Shown in pieces: positions 28,954-38,040 of a stretch of 64,000 nucleotides of DNA. Every line of letters begins with the position of its first letter. Position 1 is the stretch's first letter. The stretch lies in NCBI RefSeq assembly GCF_014205295.1, contig NZ_JACHNF010000001.1, forward strand, positions 1,550,001-1,614,000, in the 5' to 3' direction. Source of the stretch: Kribbella solani. Its GTDB lineage: Bacteria > Actinomycetota > Actinomycetes > Propionibacteriales > Kribbellaceae. The notes below the pieces were generated by a model. The model did not search any database and was not told where the DNA came from. It was given only the letters and a program-made list of their open reading frames with translations. A program made the position numbers and the translations under genes.

Positions 28954-29772
28954 GTGGAGCAGATCCTGCGGTTCGAGGCGCATGCGTTCGGCCGGCCGTA
29001 CCATGCGGCCCGGGTACGGATCGCGGCGCGCGCCCGGGACACGGAGTTGCATACGCATGCGGACTTTCATGAGTTCATGGGCGTGGTTTCCGGGTGTGGT
29101 GAACACTTGCTGACGACAGGTGTCGAGGTACTCCGGCCGGGTGACGTGGTGCTGGTGCGTCCAAGTGATCGGCATGCGATTCGCGGGTCGGCGCCGGGTG
29201 GTCTGGAGTTCATCAACGTCGCGTTTCCGAACTCGATCTGGCAGGGGTTCCTGGACCTGACCCGTACTGCCACGTGGTCGTCGCGCGGGCCGATCAGCGT
29301 GCATCAGCCGGCGGCCGTACCTGTCTTCGAGCAGGCGCTGGCTCGGTTCCAGGACAGTCCGAGTACGTACGACCTGATCCGCTTCTGGACCGAGCTGCTG
29401 GAGTTGCTCAGGCCGGACGAGGCCGCCGCGCCCGGCGTACCCGACTGGTTGGCCAAGGCGTGTACGGCGATGCGCGCCGAAGCGAATCTTCGCGGCGGAG
29501 TGTCGCGCTTGCTCGAACTGGCAGGTGTCAGTCCCGCACACCTGTCCCGCTCGATGCGCGCCGCCTACGGCATCACCCCAACCGCCTTCGTCACCGACCT
29601 CCGCCTCGAACACGCCGCCTCGTTGCTAGCAGCAACCAACACCCCAATAGCCACCATCGCCACCACCTGCGGCTTCACCAGCCAGTCATACTTCACCCGC
29701 TGCTTCACCACCACCCACACACTCACCCCAACAGCCTTCCGCCACCGCGCTCAGCGAGCCTTCGTACCCTAA
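28954..29772 (+). CDS. AraC family transcriptional regulator
   Basis: A 272-residue regulator. The N-terminal cupin domain (about residues 10-110: HTHADFHEFMGVVSGCGEHLL, LRPGDVVLVRPSDRHAI) probably binds a small ligand. The C-terminal double helix-turn-helix (about residues 175-265) has SRLLELAGVSPAHLSRSMRAAYG and IATIATTCGFTSQSYFTRCF. The start is taken as GTG 28954; a TTG at 28939 is also in frame. It likely regulates the divergent dioxygenase gene. Its stop codon (29770-29772) overlaps the stop of the convergent hrpA. Confidence 0.9.
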   Translation: MEQILRFEAHAFGRPYHAARVRIAARARDTELHTHADFHEFMGVVSGCGEHLLTTGVEVLRPGDVVLVRPSDRHAIRGSAPGGLEFINVAFPNSIWQGFLDLTRTATWSSRGPISVHQPAAVPVFEQALARFQDSPSTYDLIRFWTELLELLRPDEAAAPGVPDWLAKACTAMRAEANLRGGVSRLLELAGVSPAHLSRSMRAAYGITPTAFVTDLRLEHAASLLAATNTPIATIATTCGFTSQSYFTRCFTTTHTLTPTAFRHRAQRAFVP

Positions 29773-32700
29773 CTGTCCGCGAGAGCTTTCCGGATGCGCT
29801 TCTCCGAGATCGGGTACGGCGTTCCGAGGGTCTGTGCGAAGAGGCTGATGCGCAGCTCCTCCAGCATCCATCGCACGTCGAGCAGTCCTGGGCTCGGGTA
29901 CTTTCCGGTCGGTACTGCCCGCAGTCGCTTGCGGTACTCGTCGGTCAGCATGTCCACGACTGCCATCCCGGAACGGTCTCGTGCCGTGTTGGCAGCGAGC
30001 TTGTCCAGGCGCTGCTCCATGCCGCGCAAGTACCGAACCAGATCGGGAAGCCGCTTCGACCCGGTCTCGGTGATGAAGCCGGGATGGACGAGCCCTTCCA
30101 GCTGGCCGCGTACGTCCGACAACGCGGCCAGCAGCGCCGGACTGGAAGCACGCGAGATCTGCTTGTCCACGGTCCGCGCCTGCCCGAGCACCTGCTCGAC
30201 TTGCCGCAGGATCGTCAGCACGGTGTCGGCCAGCTCGGAGCGTACGGCGTCGCGCAGGATCGAGAACGCGGTGAGGTTCCACGCCGGACCGCCCGCGGCC
30301 GCCATCAGCTGGTCGACGGCCGCCCCGATCGCGTCGTCGAGCAACTCACCGACGTTGCGATGCGGCCCCGCCATCAGGGTCAGCTTCTGCGCGCTGCTGA
30401 GGTGACGCTGAACGACGTCGATCACGGACGGCATCGTCAGCAGCAGGAGCCGTCGCGTACCGGCCCACATCGCGGCGGCCTGGTCGCGTTCGGTCTCCTG
30501 CAACCGGATCGCCACCGTCTTGCCTTCGTCGACGAGCGCGGGATACCCCGCCACGGTGAGGCCGTTGCGGTGCTCGGAGAAACTCTTGGGCAGATCGCCG
30601 AAGGTCCAGTCGGTCAGCCCGGACTTCTCCAGCCCGCTGACCGCCTTGGACGCGACCTGCGAGATCGCGGCCGTCGTCTTGGGTTTCAGCTGCTGCTTCA
30701 GCCGGGCGAGGTCCTTGCTCTCAGCAACCGTCTTGCCCTTGTCGTCCTCGACCCGGAACGTCATCCGCAGATGCTCCGGCACCCGGCTCCAGTCCCAGTC
30801 GGCCGGCTCGATCACGACGCCGCGCAGTTCCCGCAACGCCCGCGCCATCGCGTCGGTGAGCGCACCGGACGCCGGGTCGAGCTCGGGCAGGATCTGCCGC
30901 GCGTGGTCCGGCGCCGGCACGATGTTGCGCCGGACCGCCTTCGGCAACGACTTGATCAGCGTCGTGACGAGCTCCTCCCGGAAGCCCGGCACCGTCCACT
31001 CGAAACCGTCCGCGGTGACCTGGTTCAGTACGAGCAAGGGGATGTGTACGGTCACCCCGTCGGCGTCCGTGCCCGGCTCGAACGCGTACGTGAGGCCGAA
31101 CGTCATCCCGTTCCGCGTCCACTGCAGCGGGAACTCGTCCTCCTTCACCTCCGCGCCCTCGCGCACCACCAGCGACCGTTCGAAGTCGAGCAGGTCGGCG
31201 TCGCGCTGCCGGGCGGTCTTCCACCAGGTGTCGAAGTGCCGCCCGGTGACCACCTCGGCGCCGATCCGCTCGTCGTAGAAGGCGAACAGCGTCTCGTCGT
31301 CGACCAGCAGGTCGCGCCGCCGGGTACGCTCCTCCAGCTCTTCGACTTCCTCGATCAGCTTCCGGTTCTCGTGGAAGAACTTGTGGTGGGTGTCCCAGTC
31401 GCCCTCGACCAGCGCGTGCCGGATGAACAGCTCCCGCGACACTTCCGGATCGACCTTGCCGTAGTTCACTTTCCGGCGCGCGACGATCGGCACGCCGTAC
31501 AGGGTGACCTTCTCGTACGCCATCACGGCGCCGGCCTTGCGCTCCCAGTGTGGTTCCGAGTACGACCGTTTGATCAGGTGTGGCGCGAGGTCCTCGGCCC
31601 ACTCGGGCTCGATCTTCGCGTTCACCCGCGCCCACAGCTTGGACGTCTCGACCAGCTCGGCGGCCATCACGAACTGCGGCGGCTTCTTGAACAGCCCGGA
31701 GCCGGGGAAGATCGCGAACTTGGTGCCGCGGGCACCGATGTACTGATGTGGGTTGGCCGGATCCTTGAGCCCGAGATGCGACAGCAGGCCGGACATCAGC
31801 GCGATGTGTACGCTCCGCGGGTCGGCCGGACCGCCGGAGTTGAGCGTGACACCGATCTGCGAGGCGACCTGCCGGAGCTGCGCGAAGATGTCCTGCCACT
31901 CGCGGACCCGGAGATAGTTCAGGTACTCGCCGCGGCACATCCGGCGGAACTGGTTGCCGGACAGGTCCTTCTGCTGCTTCTTCAGGTAACTCCAGAGGTT
32001 CAGGTACCCGAGGAAGTCGCTGTTCGGGTCCCGGAACCGGGCATGCGCCTGCTGGGCCTGCGCCTCGGCGTCGGTCGGCCGTTCGCGCGGGTCCTGGATG
32101 GACAGCGCGGCGGCGATCACCATCACCTCGCGTACGCAGGAGTGCTTGTCGGCCTCGACGATCATCCGGGCCAGCCGCGGGTCGAGCGGGATCTGCGCGA
32201 GCTGCCGCCCGATCGGCGTCAGCCGGCCGCCCTTCGGGGACTCGATCGCGCCCAGCTCGGTGAGCAGTTGCAGGCCGTCGGTGATGCTGCGTTTGTCCGG
32301 TTCGTCGATGAACGGGAACGCGGCGATGTCGCCGAGCCCGATCGCGGTCATCTGCAGGATCACCGACGCCAGGTTGGTCCGCAGGATCTCGGGATCGGTG
32401 AACTCGGGCCGGCTCTCGAAGTGCTCCTCCGAGTACAGCCGGATGCAGATCCCGTCGCTGGTCCGGCCGCTGCGGCCCTTGCGCTGGTTCGCGCTCGCCT
32501 GCGAGACCGGTTCGATCGGAAGATGCTGGACCTTTGTCCGGTGGCTGTACCGGGAGATCCGCGCCGTACCTGGATCGATCACGTACTTGATCCCGGGCAC
32601 TGTCAGCGAGGTCTCGGCGACGTTCGTGGCGAGTACGATCCGGCGGTTCGAGTGTGCCTGGAAGACACGATGCTGCTCGGCGTTCGACAGCCGGGCGTAC

Positions 32701-33794
32701 AGGGGGAGTACCTCGACGGCGCCGGGCCGGCCGCGCTGGGCGGCGTACTTGTCGTTCAGCGCGTCGGCGGTGTCGCGGATCTCGCGTTCACCACTGAGGA
32801 AGACCAGTACGTCGCCGTCGGCCTCGTACTCGAGCTCGTCGACGGCGTCCAGGATCGCCTGGGTCTGGTCGCGGTCGATGGTGGCCGGGTCGTCGGGATC
32901 GTTGACCGGGCGGTACCGGACCTCGACCGGGTAGGTCCGGCCGGAGACCTCGACGATCGGCGCCGGCGTCCCGTCGGCGGCGGCGAAGTGGGTGGCGAAC
33001 CGTTCCGGGTCGATGGTCGCCGAGGTGATGATCACCTTGAGGTCCGGGCGGCGGGGGAGCAGCCGTTTCAGGTACCCGAGGATGAAGTCGATGTTCAGGC
33101 TGCGCTCGTGCGCCTCGTCGATGATGAGGGTGTCGTACCGGGTCAGGTCGCGGTCGCGCTGCAGCTCGTTCAGCAGGATGCCGTCGGTCATCAACTTGAC
33201 CAGCGAGCGTTCGCCGACCTTGTCGGTGAACCGGACCGCGAAGCCGATCGTCTCGCCGAGCTCGGACCCGAGCTCCTCCGCGATCCGCTCCGCGACGGTA
33301 CGCGCGGCCAGCCGGCGGGGCTGGGTGTGACCGATCATCCCGTGGATGCCGCGGCCGAGTTCGAGGCAGATCTTCGGGATCTGGGTGGTCTTGCCGGAGC
33401 CGGTCTCGCCCGCGACGACGACTACTTGGTGGTCCCGGATCGCGGTGGCGATCTCGTCCTTCAGCCGGCTGACCGGAAGCTCTTCCGGGTACGTGATCTC
33501 CGGCACCGCCGCGCGCCGCAGCTCGACCCGCCGCTCGGCCTGCTCGACGGCGCCGACCAGCCCTTGGAGCGCCTGCTCGCGCTTCCCGGCCTCGTGCATG
33601 CCGCGGACCCGCTCCAGCCGCTTCCCCAACTGCACGCGGTCGTAGGCCGACAGCCCATCCAGCCGAGTCACCAGCTCCCCGAGCCCACCAGGCTGCGTGG
33701 TGGGGGAGGTGCGCCCCTTGCCGCCACGGCGGCGCCGGCGGTTGACTGGCTTCTCGGTGGGGGCTTGGGACGGCTCGGTCCGGGCATCAGGCAT
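29769..33794 (-). CDS. hrpA: ATP-dependent RNA helicase HrpA
   Basis: A 1341-residue DEAH-box helicase. After a basic, disordered N-terminus come Walker A GETGSGKT (residues 129-136), DEAH (226-229), the SATID motif, and in RecA domain 2 LATNVAETSLT and QRKGRSGR. HA2 and OB-fold regions and a long C-terminal DUF3418 domain follow, the usual layout of bacterial HrpA. E. coli HrpA is involved in mRNA processing and rescue of stalled ribosomes. The length is normal. The whole gene faces a long spurious frame on the other strand, which is a GC-bias artefact. Confidence 0.97.
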   Translation of the reverse strand: MPDARTEPSQAPTEKPVNRRRRRGGKGRTSPTTQPGGLGELVTRLDGLSAYDRVQLGKRLERVRGMHEAGKREQALQGLVGAVEQAERRVELRRAAVPEITYPEELPVSRLKDEIATAIRDHQVVVVAGETGSGKTTQIPKICLELGRGIHGMIGHTQPRRLAARTVAERIAEELGSELGETIGFAVRFTDKVGERSLVKLMTDGILLNELQRDRDLTRYDTLIIDEAHERSLNIDFILGYLKRLLPRRPDLKVIITSATIDPERFATHFAAADGTPAPIVEVSGRTYPVEVRYRPVNDPDDPATIDRDQTQAILDAVDELEYEADGDVLVFLSGEREIRDTADALNDKYAAQRGRPGAVEVLPLYARLSNAEQHRVFQAHSNRRIVLATNVAETSLTVPGIKYVIDPGTARISRYSHRTKVQHLPIEPVSQASANQRKGRSGRTSDGICIRLYSEEHFESRPEFTDPEILRTNLASVILQMTAIGLGDIAAFPFIDEPDKRSITDGLQLLTELGAIESPKGGRLTPIGRQLAQIPLDPRLARMIVEADKHSCVREVMVIAAALSIQDPRERPTDAEAQAQQAHARFRDPNSDFLGYLNLWSYLKKQQKDLSGNQFRRMCRGEYLNYLRVREWQDIFAQLRQVASQIGVTLNSGGPADPRSVHIALMSGLLSHLGLKDPANPHQYIGARGTKFAIFPGSGLFKKPPQFVMAAELVETSKLWARVNAKIEPEWAEDLAPHLIKRSYSEPHWERKAGAVMAYEKVTLYGVPIVARRKVNYGKVDPEVSRELFIRHALVEGDWDTHHKFFHENRKLIEEVEELEERTRRRDLLVDDETLFAFYDERIGAEVVTGRHFDTWWKTARQRDADLLDFERSLVVREGAEVKEDEFPLQWTRNGMTFGLTYAFEPGTDADGVTVHIPLLVLNQVTADGFEWTVPGFREELVTTLIKSLPKAVRRNIVPAPDHARQILPELDPASGALTDAMARALRELRGVVIEPADWDWSRVPEHLRMTFRVEDDKGKTVAESKDLARLKQQLKPKTTAAISQVASKAVSGLEKSGLTDWTFGDLPKSFSEHRNGLTVAGYPALVDEGKTVAIRLQETERDQAAAMWAGTRRLLLLTMPSVIDVVQRHLSSAQKLTLMAGPHRNVGELLDDAIGAAVDQLMAAAGGPAWNLTAFSILRDAVRSELADTVLTILRQVEQVLGQARTVDKQISRASSPALLAALSDVRGQLEGLVHPGFITETGSKRLPDLVRYLRGMEQRLDKLAANTARDRSGMAVVDMLTDEYRKRLRAVPTGKYPSPGLLDVRWMLEELRISLFAQTLGTPYPISEKRIRKALADS

Positions 33795-33847
33795 AACCGC
33801 ACCAGTTTACGGGGAGGTTGGTGGGCGGCTCATCTGGTTATCCGGGG

Positions 33848-34252
33848 TCAGTCGTGCGGGGAGGCGACCTTCACGGCGAGGACCGGGACCGGGGACTCGA
33901 GCAGGACCCGCTGGGCGGTGCTGCCGAGGATGAGTTTTCCGACCGGGCTGCGGCGGCGCAGACCGAGGACGATCAGGCCGACGTCGTCCGCGGCGGCCGC
34001 CTTCAGCAGCGAGCCGGCCACGTCGCCGTCGGAGAGTGCCTGCTGGATGGTGACCTCGATGCCCTTCGCGCGCAGGGCGGCTTCGGCGGCGGCGAGCTCG
34101 TCGGCGTTGGCGTAGCGGGCGTCGATGTAGGCGTCACCACGGCTGGTGTTCAGCAGCAGCACCGAGGCCCCGCGCAGTTCCGCTTCGGTGGCGGCCGCGG
34201 CCAGCGCGGCCTCGCCTTCGGGAGTTGGCACATAACCGACCAGGATCTTCAC
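33848..34252 (-). CDS. universal stress protein (UspA family)
   Basis: A 134-residue single-domain Usp. The start is GTG 34252 (VKILVGYVPTPEG), behind GGGAGAG; a longer reading to 34282 would overlap the upstream gene. The ATP-binding pattern GLRRRSPVGKLILGSTAQRVLLESPVPVL has the G-2x-G-9x-G-(S/T) form. It lies 26 bp after the acyl-CoA synthetase gene, in the same direction, so it may be the last gene of that operon. Confidence 0.92.
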   Translation of the reverse strand: MKILVGYVPTPEGEAALAAAATEAELRGASVLLLNTSRGDAYIDARYANADELAAAEAALRAKGIEVTIQQALSDGDVAGSLLKAAAADDVGLIVLGLRRRSPVGKLILGSTAQRVLLESPVPVLAVKVASPHD

Positions 34253-34278
34253 GGGGCCACTCTCCCATGCGCGCGCGT

Positions 34279-35928
34279 TCACCGGCCCGATGGCGGGGTC
34301 AGCCGGCCGCGCAGCACCTTTCCGGTCGCGTTCCGCGGTAAGTCGTCGACGATGACGACACGGCGCGGGGTCTGGTACCGCGCCAGGTTCGCCTTCGCGT
34401 ACGCGATCAGGTCGGCTTCGGTGGCCGGTTCGTGCAGTACGACGTACGCGACCAGGCGCTGGCCGAACTCCTCGTCCGGTACGCCGACGACGACTGCCTC
34501 GGCGACGGCCGGATGCGTCGCGAGGCAGTGCTCCACCTCGACCGGGTACACGTTCTCGCCGCCGGAGACGATCATGTCGTCCTCGCGGCCGTCGATGAAG
34601 AGCCGGCCGGCGTTGTCGAGGTGACCGCGGTCGCCGGTACTCATCCGGCCGTCGACCGTGGTTCTGGAAGAGCCGTCGGAGTACCCGCCGAACACGAGTC
34701 CGCCGCCCGCGAAGATCCGCCCAGTGGTGCCTGGTGGTACCGGCTGGTCCTGGTCGTCGAGGATGCGGATCGAGCTACCGAGGCACGGGCGGCCGACGGT
34801 GCCGGGCGCGGCGATCAGGTCGGCGGAGGTGGCGATCGTGGCGATGCCGATCTCGCTCGACCCGTACGCGTCGCAGAGCACCGGGCCGAAGCGGTCGATG
34901 AAGTCGGCGGCCAGCGGTACGTCCAGGCGAGAGGCGCCGGAGATGACCGCGCGGAGGGAACGCAGGTCGTATTCGGCGGTGGCTTCCGGGCCGAGGTCGA
35001 GCAGCCGCCGGAGCATCACCGGTACCGCGACGACCGCGCCGGCACGGGTCGTCTGGATGTCGGCGAGCAAGGTCGCGGCGTCGAAGCGGGGGCGGAGTAC
35101 GAGCGGCGAGCCGAGGAACAGGGCGAGCATGGAGGTGAGCAGCCCGAGCCCATGGAACAGCGGCGGGCAGATCACCGTCGGCTCACCCGCCCGCAATCCA
35201 AACCGCTGCAACGCGCTGCCCGTCAGCCCCGCCAGCCCAATCGCGCTAGTGGCCCGCGGCGCTCCCTTCGGCACCCCCGTGGTCCCCGACGTCAACAAAG
35301 TGATCCGCCCCACCCGCCCAGACACCGGCGCGGAAGGAGCTGAGGACCGAGCAAGTTGATCCAGCTCAGAGGTGACTGAGGAGAGGTTGGCGGGTGGGGT
35401 GAACTCGGGGTCGCGGATGAGGAGGTTGGGGTGGTGGTGCTGGAGGGTTGTGTGCAGCTGAGGCTCGGAGAGTTCTGTGTTTACGAACAGGACGTCGGCG
35501 CCCAGGCGGGAGGCTGCGAGGGTGGCTTCGATGAAAGCTCGGTGGTTGCGGCACAGGATGGCCACCTTGCTGCCGGCGCCGATGCCGTACTCGGCGTGCA
35601 GCCCGGCGGCGATTCGTTCGCAGCGGTGGTCGAGTTCCGCGTACGTGATCTGGTCCGGACCTGAAATCACCGCCGGCCTGTCCGGGTACCGGATCGCGGC
35701 GACGGCCCCGAGGGTGGCCATCGACTGGCCGTACGTCCGCAGCGCGCGTTCGATCCGCACCAACTGGGCCGGTCCGGCTGACCGCCACACCCCGGACCGG
35801 ACCAGCGCGACCGACAGTTCACCAACCTCCGCCGCACCCCGCAACAACCACTCCGGCGGCCGCACAGGCCGGACCGGAACGATTTGCCGGAGTCGGCCAG
35901 TCGGACGGTTCGGCAGGCGCGGCGTCAT
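34279..35928 (-). CDS. AMP-dependent acyl-CoA synthetase/ligase (FadD-like)
   Basis: A 549-residue adenylate-forming enzyme. It has the phosphate loop LLTSGTTGVPKGAPR, YGSSEIG, STGDRGHLD, DGREDDMIVSGGENVYP and the C-terminal catalytic Lys in NATGKVLRG. It activates a carboxylic acid as acyl-AMP and then acyl-CoA; a fatty or aromatic acid is likely. The start is ATG 35928, overlapping the SDR stop by 4 bp (ATGA), so the two are co-translated. A run of reduced similarity near 35370-35430 still keeps the frame. The substrate is not deducible. Confidence 0.93.
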   Translation of the reverse strand: MTPRLPNRPTGRLRQIVPVRPVRPPEWLLRGAAEVGELSVALVRSGVWRSAGPAQLVRIERALRTYGQSMATLGAVAAIRYPDRPAVISGPDQITYAELDHRCERIAAGLHAEYGIGAGSKVAILCRNHRAFIEATLAASRLGADVLFVNTELSEPQLHTTLQHHHPNLLIRDPEFTPPANLSSVTSELDQLARSSAPSAPVSGRVGRITLLTSGTTGVPKGAPRATSAIGLAGLTGSALQRFGLRAGEPTVICPPLFHGLGLLTSMLALFLGSPLVLRPRFDAATLLADIQTTRAGAVVAVPVMLRRLLDLGPEATAEYDLRSLRAVISGASRLDVPLAADFIDRFGPVLCDAYGSSEIGIATIATSADLIAAPGTVGRPCLGSSIRILDDQDQPVPPGTTGRIFAGGGLVFGGYSDGSSRTTVDGRMSTGDRGHLDNAGRLFIDGREDDMIVSGGENVYPVEVEHCLATHPAVAEAVVVGVPDEEFGQRLVAYVVLHEPATEADLIAYAKANLARYQTPRRVVIVDDLPRNATGKVLRGRLTPPSGR

Positions 35929-36803
35929 CGCTTCTTCCCGCCTCCGGTGCGGCGGAAGTACTGCTCGAAGATCCGGTCCGTCGGCACCCGCAACAAGTTG
36001 CCGACGGCATCGGCCGGGCGGACGAACGGTGGGGTGATGTTGTGCGGCCGCTCCGCCACCGCCGTACATACCTGGTCGGCCGCCTGCTCCGGCGTCAACC
36101 CGGGCAGCTTGTTCAGCAACGGCGTCGGCTCGCTCATCCGCGTGTGGACGAGCCCCATGTACACCGTGGACGTCGTCACCCCGGCACCGCGAACCTCCTG
36201 CGCCACGCACCGCAGCCACACGTCGAACGCACTCTTCGACGCCAGGTACGCGGACCAGCGCGCCATCGGCGGCGTACGCACCCCGGCTGTGGACACGTTG
36301 ACGATATGACCGGACCCGCGCGCACACATCGACGGCAACAGTTCGAGGACGAGCTTCGCCGGGCCGAGGTAGTTGATCGCATTGGTGCGCTCGAGATCGT
36401 GGAACCGCTGGTACGTGTCCGCGATCGACCGCCGGATCGACTTGCCGGCGTTGCTGACCAGGATGTCGACGTGTTCATGCTCCGCGAGGACGGTCCGCGC
36501 CAGCTCTTCGACGGCGGCCGGGTCGGCGAGGTTCGCCGGGTACACGTACGCGGCGCCGCCGCCGGAACGGATCTCGTCTGCCACGGCCTGCAACTGCTCC
36601 TCGGTCCGCGCGACCAGCAGGACCGTCGCACCAGCGCCCGCCAGCCGCCGCGCGGTCGCCGCACCGATCCCGTACGAGGAGCCGGTCACCAGCACGACTT
36701 TGCCCCGAACGGCCGCACTCAGCCGCTCGTCGGAGACCCGGCTCCGTCCATTGGTCAACGCAACCAGCAACCCCCACCCGACTGGCCGCTTCGCAGTCAC
36801 CAT
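35925..36803 (-). CDS. SDR family NAD(P)-dependent oxidoreductase
   Basis: A 292-residue classical short-chain dehydrogenase. The cofactor motif is TGSSYGIG, followed by SNAG and the catalytic YLASK (YxxxK) with an upstream Ser in VNVSTAG. It carries an extra basic N-terminus and a C-terminal extension (PTDRIFEQYFRRTGGGKKR). It is the first gene of a tight operon with an acyl-CoA synthetase and perhaps UspA, which suggests reduction of an acyl or ketoacyl substrate. It is divergent from the M24 peptidase gene. Confidence 0.92.
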   Translation of the reverse strand: MVTAKRPVGWGLLVALTNGRSRVSDERLSAAVRGKVVLVTGSSYGIGAATARRLAGAGATVLLVARTEEQLQAVADEIRSGGGAAYVYPANLADPAAVEELARTVLAEHEHVDILVSNAGKSIRRSIADTYQRFHDLERTNAINYLGPAKLVLELLPSMCARGSGHIVNVSTAGVRTPPMARWSAYLASKSAFDVWLRCVAQEVRGAGVTTSTVYMGLVHTRMSEPTPLLNKLPGLTPEQAADQVCTAVAERPHNITPPFVRPADAVGNLLRVPTDRIFEQYFRRTGGGKKR

Positions 36804-36899
36804 GACTCGACATTACCCGCTGGTAGCGTCGAGTGGGAGGTGCAAGCTGATCGAGGAAAGTTCTAGCAAGCCACCGCGTCCGTTTCCTAGAGTCGCATC

Positions 36900-38027
36900 A
36901 TGGCCCGTCGCTCAGCTGTACCTCCTGTCCCAGACTCCGATGTCCTCCGTGCTCGTTTGGACCGTGCCCGCGTGGCTGCTGCCGGTACCGGCCTGGTGAT
37001 CGCACCAGGGTCGGACCTGCGCTACTTACTCGGACAGGCCGGCGGTTCGTTCGAGCGGCTGACCGCACTAGTCATCCCAGCCGACGGTGCGCCGGCCCTG
37101 ATCGTCCCGAAGCTCGAAGCGCCCGGGTACGCGGACCTGCCGCTCGACGAGTTGGGTGTGGAGGTCGTGACCTGGGTGGACAGCGTCGACCCGTACGAGC
37201 TGGCGGCGAAGCGGTTGGGATCAGCCGAGCGGGTCGCGGTCAGTGACTTCACGCCCGCGCTGCATGTGTTCGGTCTCCGTGACGCCCTCCCGAAGGCCGA
37301 GCAGGTGCTCGCGGGACCGATCATCCGCGAGTTGCGGATGCGGAAGGACGCCGCCGAGATCGAGGCGCTGCGGAAGGCCGGCGCGGCGATCGATCGCGTG
37401 CATGCTCGCGTCGGCGAGTGGCTGCGGGCAGGCCGGACCGAGGCCCAGGTCGGGGCCGACATCGAGGCCGCGATCGTCGCCGAAGGCCACACCGCGGCGG
37501 ATTTCGTGATCGTCGCGAGTGGCCCGAACGGCGCCAGTCCGCATCACGCGCTGTCCGGCCGAGTGATCGAAGCAGGTGATGTGGTGGTCGTCGACATCGG
37601 CGGTCCGGTGGCCGAGGGCTACAACTCCGATTCGACCCGGACGTACTCGGTGGGTGCGCCGCGGGACGCCGACGTTGCCGAGACTTATGCGGTACTCCAG
37701 GAAGCACAGCAGGCGGCGGTGGCTGCCGTACGCCCCGGAGCGACGGCGGAGTCGATCGACGCGGCGGCGCGGGACGTGATCGCGGCGGCTGGGTTCGGTG
37801 ACTTCTTCATTCATCGGACCGGGCACGGGATCGGCCTGGACGTGCATGAGGAGCCGTACATCGTGGCCGGGAACAGCCTGCCGCTGGAGGCGGGGATGGC
37901 GTTCAGCGTCGAGCCGGGCATCTACCAGCCGGGCCGCTGGGGTGCGCGGATCGAGGATATCGTCGTGGTCACCGCGGACGGTCGCGAGTCGATGAACAAC
38001 CAGCCGCACGGCCTCGTACAGGTCTGA
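36900..38027 (+). CDS. M24 family Xaa-Pro aminopeptidase
   Basis: A 375-residue metallopeptidase with an N-terminal creatinase-like domain and a pita-bread catalytic domain. Metal ligands are visible: Asp in VVVDIGGPVAEGYNSD (both D's), His in HRTGHGIGLDVHE, Glu in FSVEPGIY and Glu in RIEDIVVVT. It likely releases N-terminal residues next to proline in the cytoplasm. It is a single gene that converges on the GlxA-type regulator 13 bp away. Confidence 0.94.
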   Translation: MARRSAVPPVPDSDVLRARLDRARVAAAGTGLVIAPGSDLRYLLGQAGGSFERLTALVIPADGAPALIVPKLEAPGYADLPLDELGVEVVTWVDSVDPYELAAKRLGSAERVAVSDFTPALHVFGLRDALPKAEQVLAGPIIRELRMRKDAAEIEALRKAGAAIDRVHARVGEWLRAGRTEAQVGADIEAAIVAEGHTAADFVIVASGPNGASPHHALSGRVIEAGDVVVVDIGGPVAEGYNSDSTRTYSVGAPRDADVAETYAVLQEAQQAAVAAVRPGATAESIDAAARDVIAAAGFGDFFIHRTGHGIGLDVHEEPYIVAGNSLPLEAGMAFSVEPGIYQPGRWGARIEDIVVVTADGRESMNNQPHGLVQV

Positions 38028-38040
38028 GTGCAGGTCTGAC

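Noticed and set aside
29274..34115. A 1613-codon open frame on the plus strand opposite hrpA
   Set aside because: Its product is low-complexity Arg/Gly/Val/Leu text with no domain, and it exactly shadows the well-supported hrpA gene. This is expected from GC-rich third codon positions.
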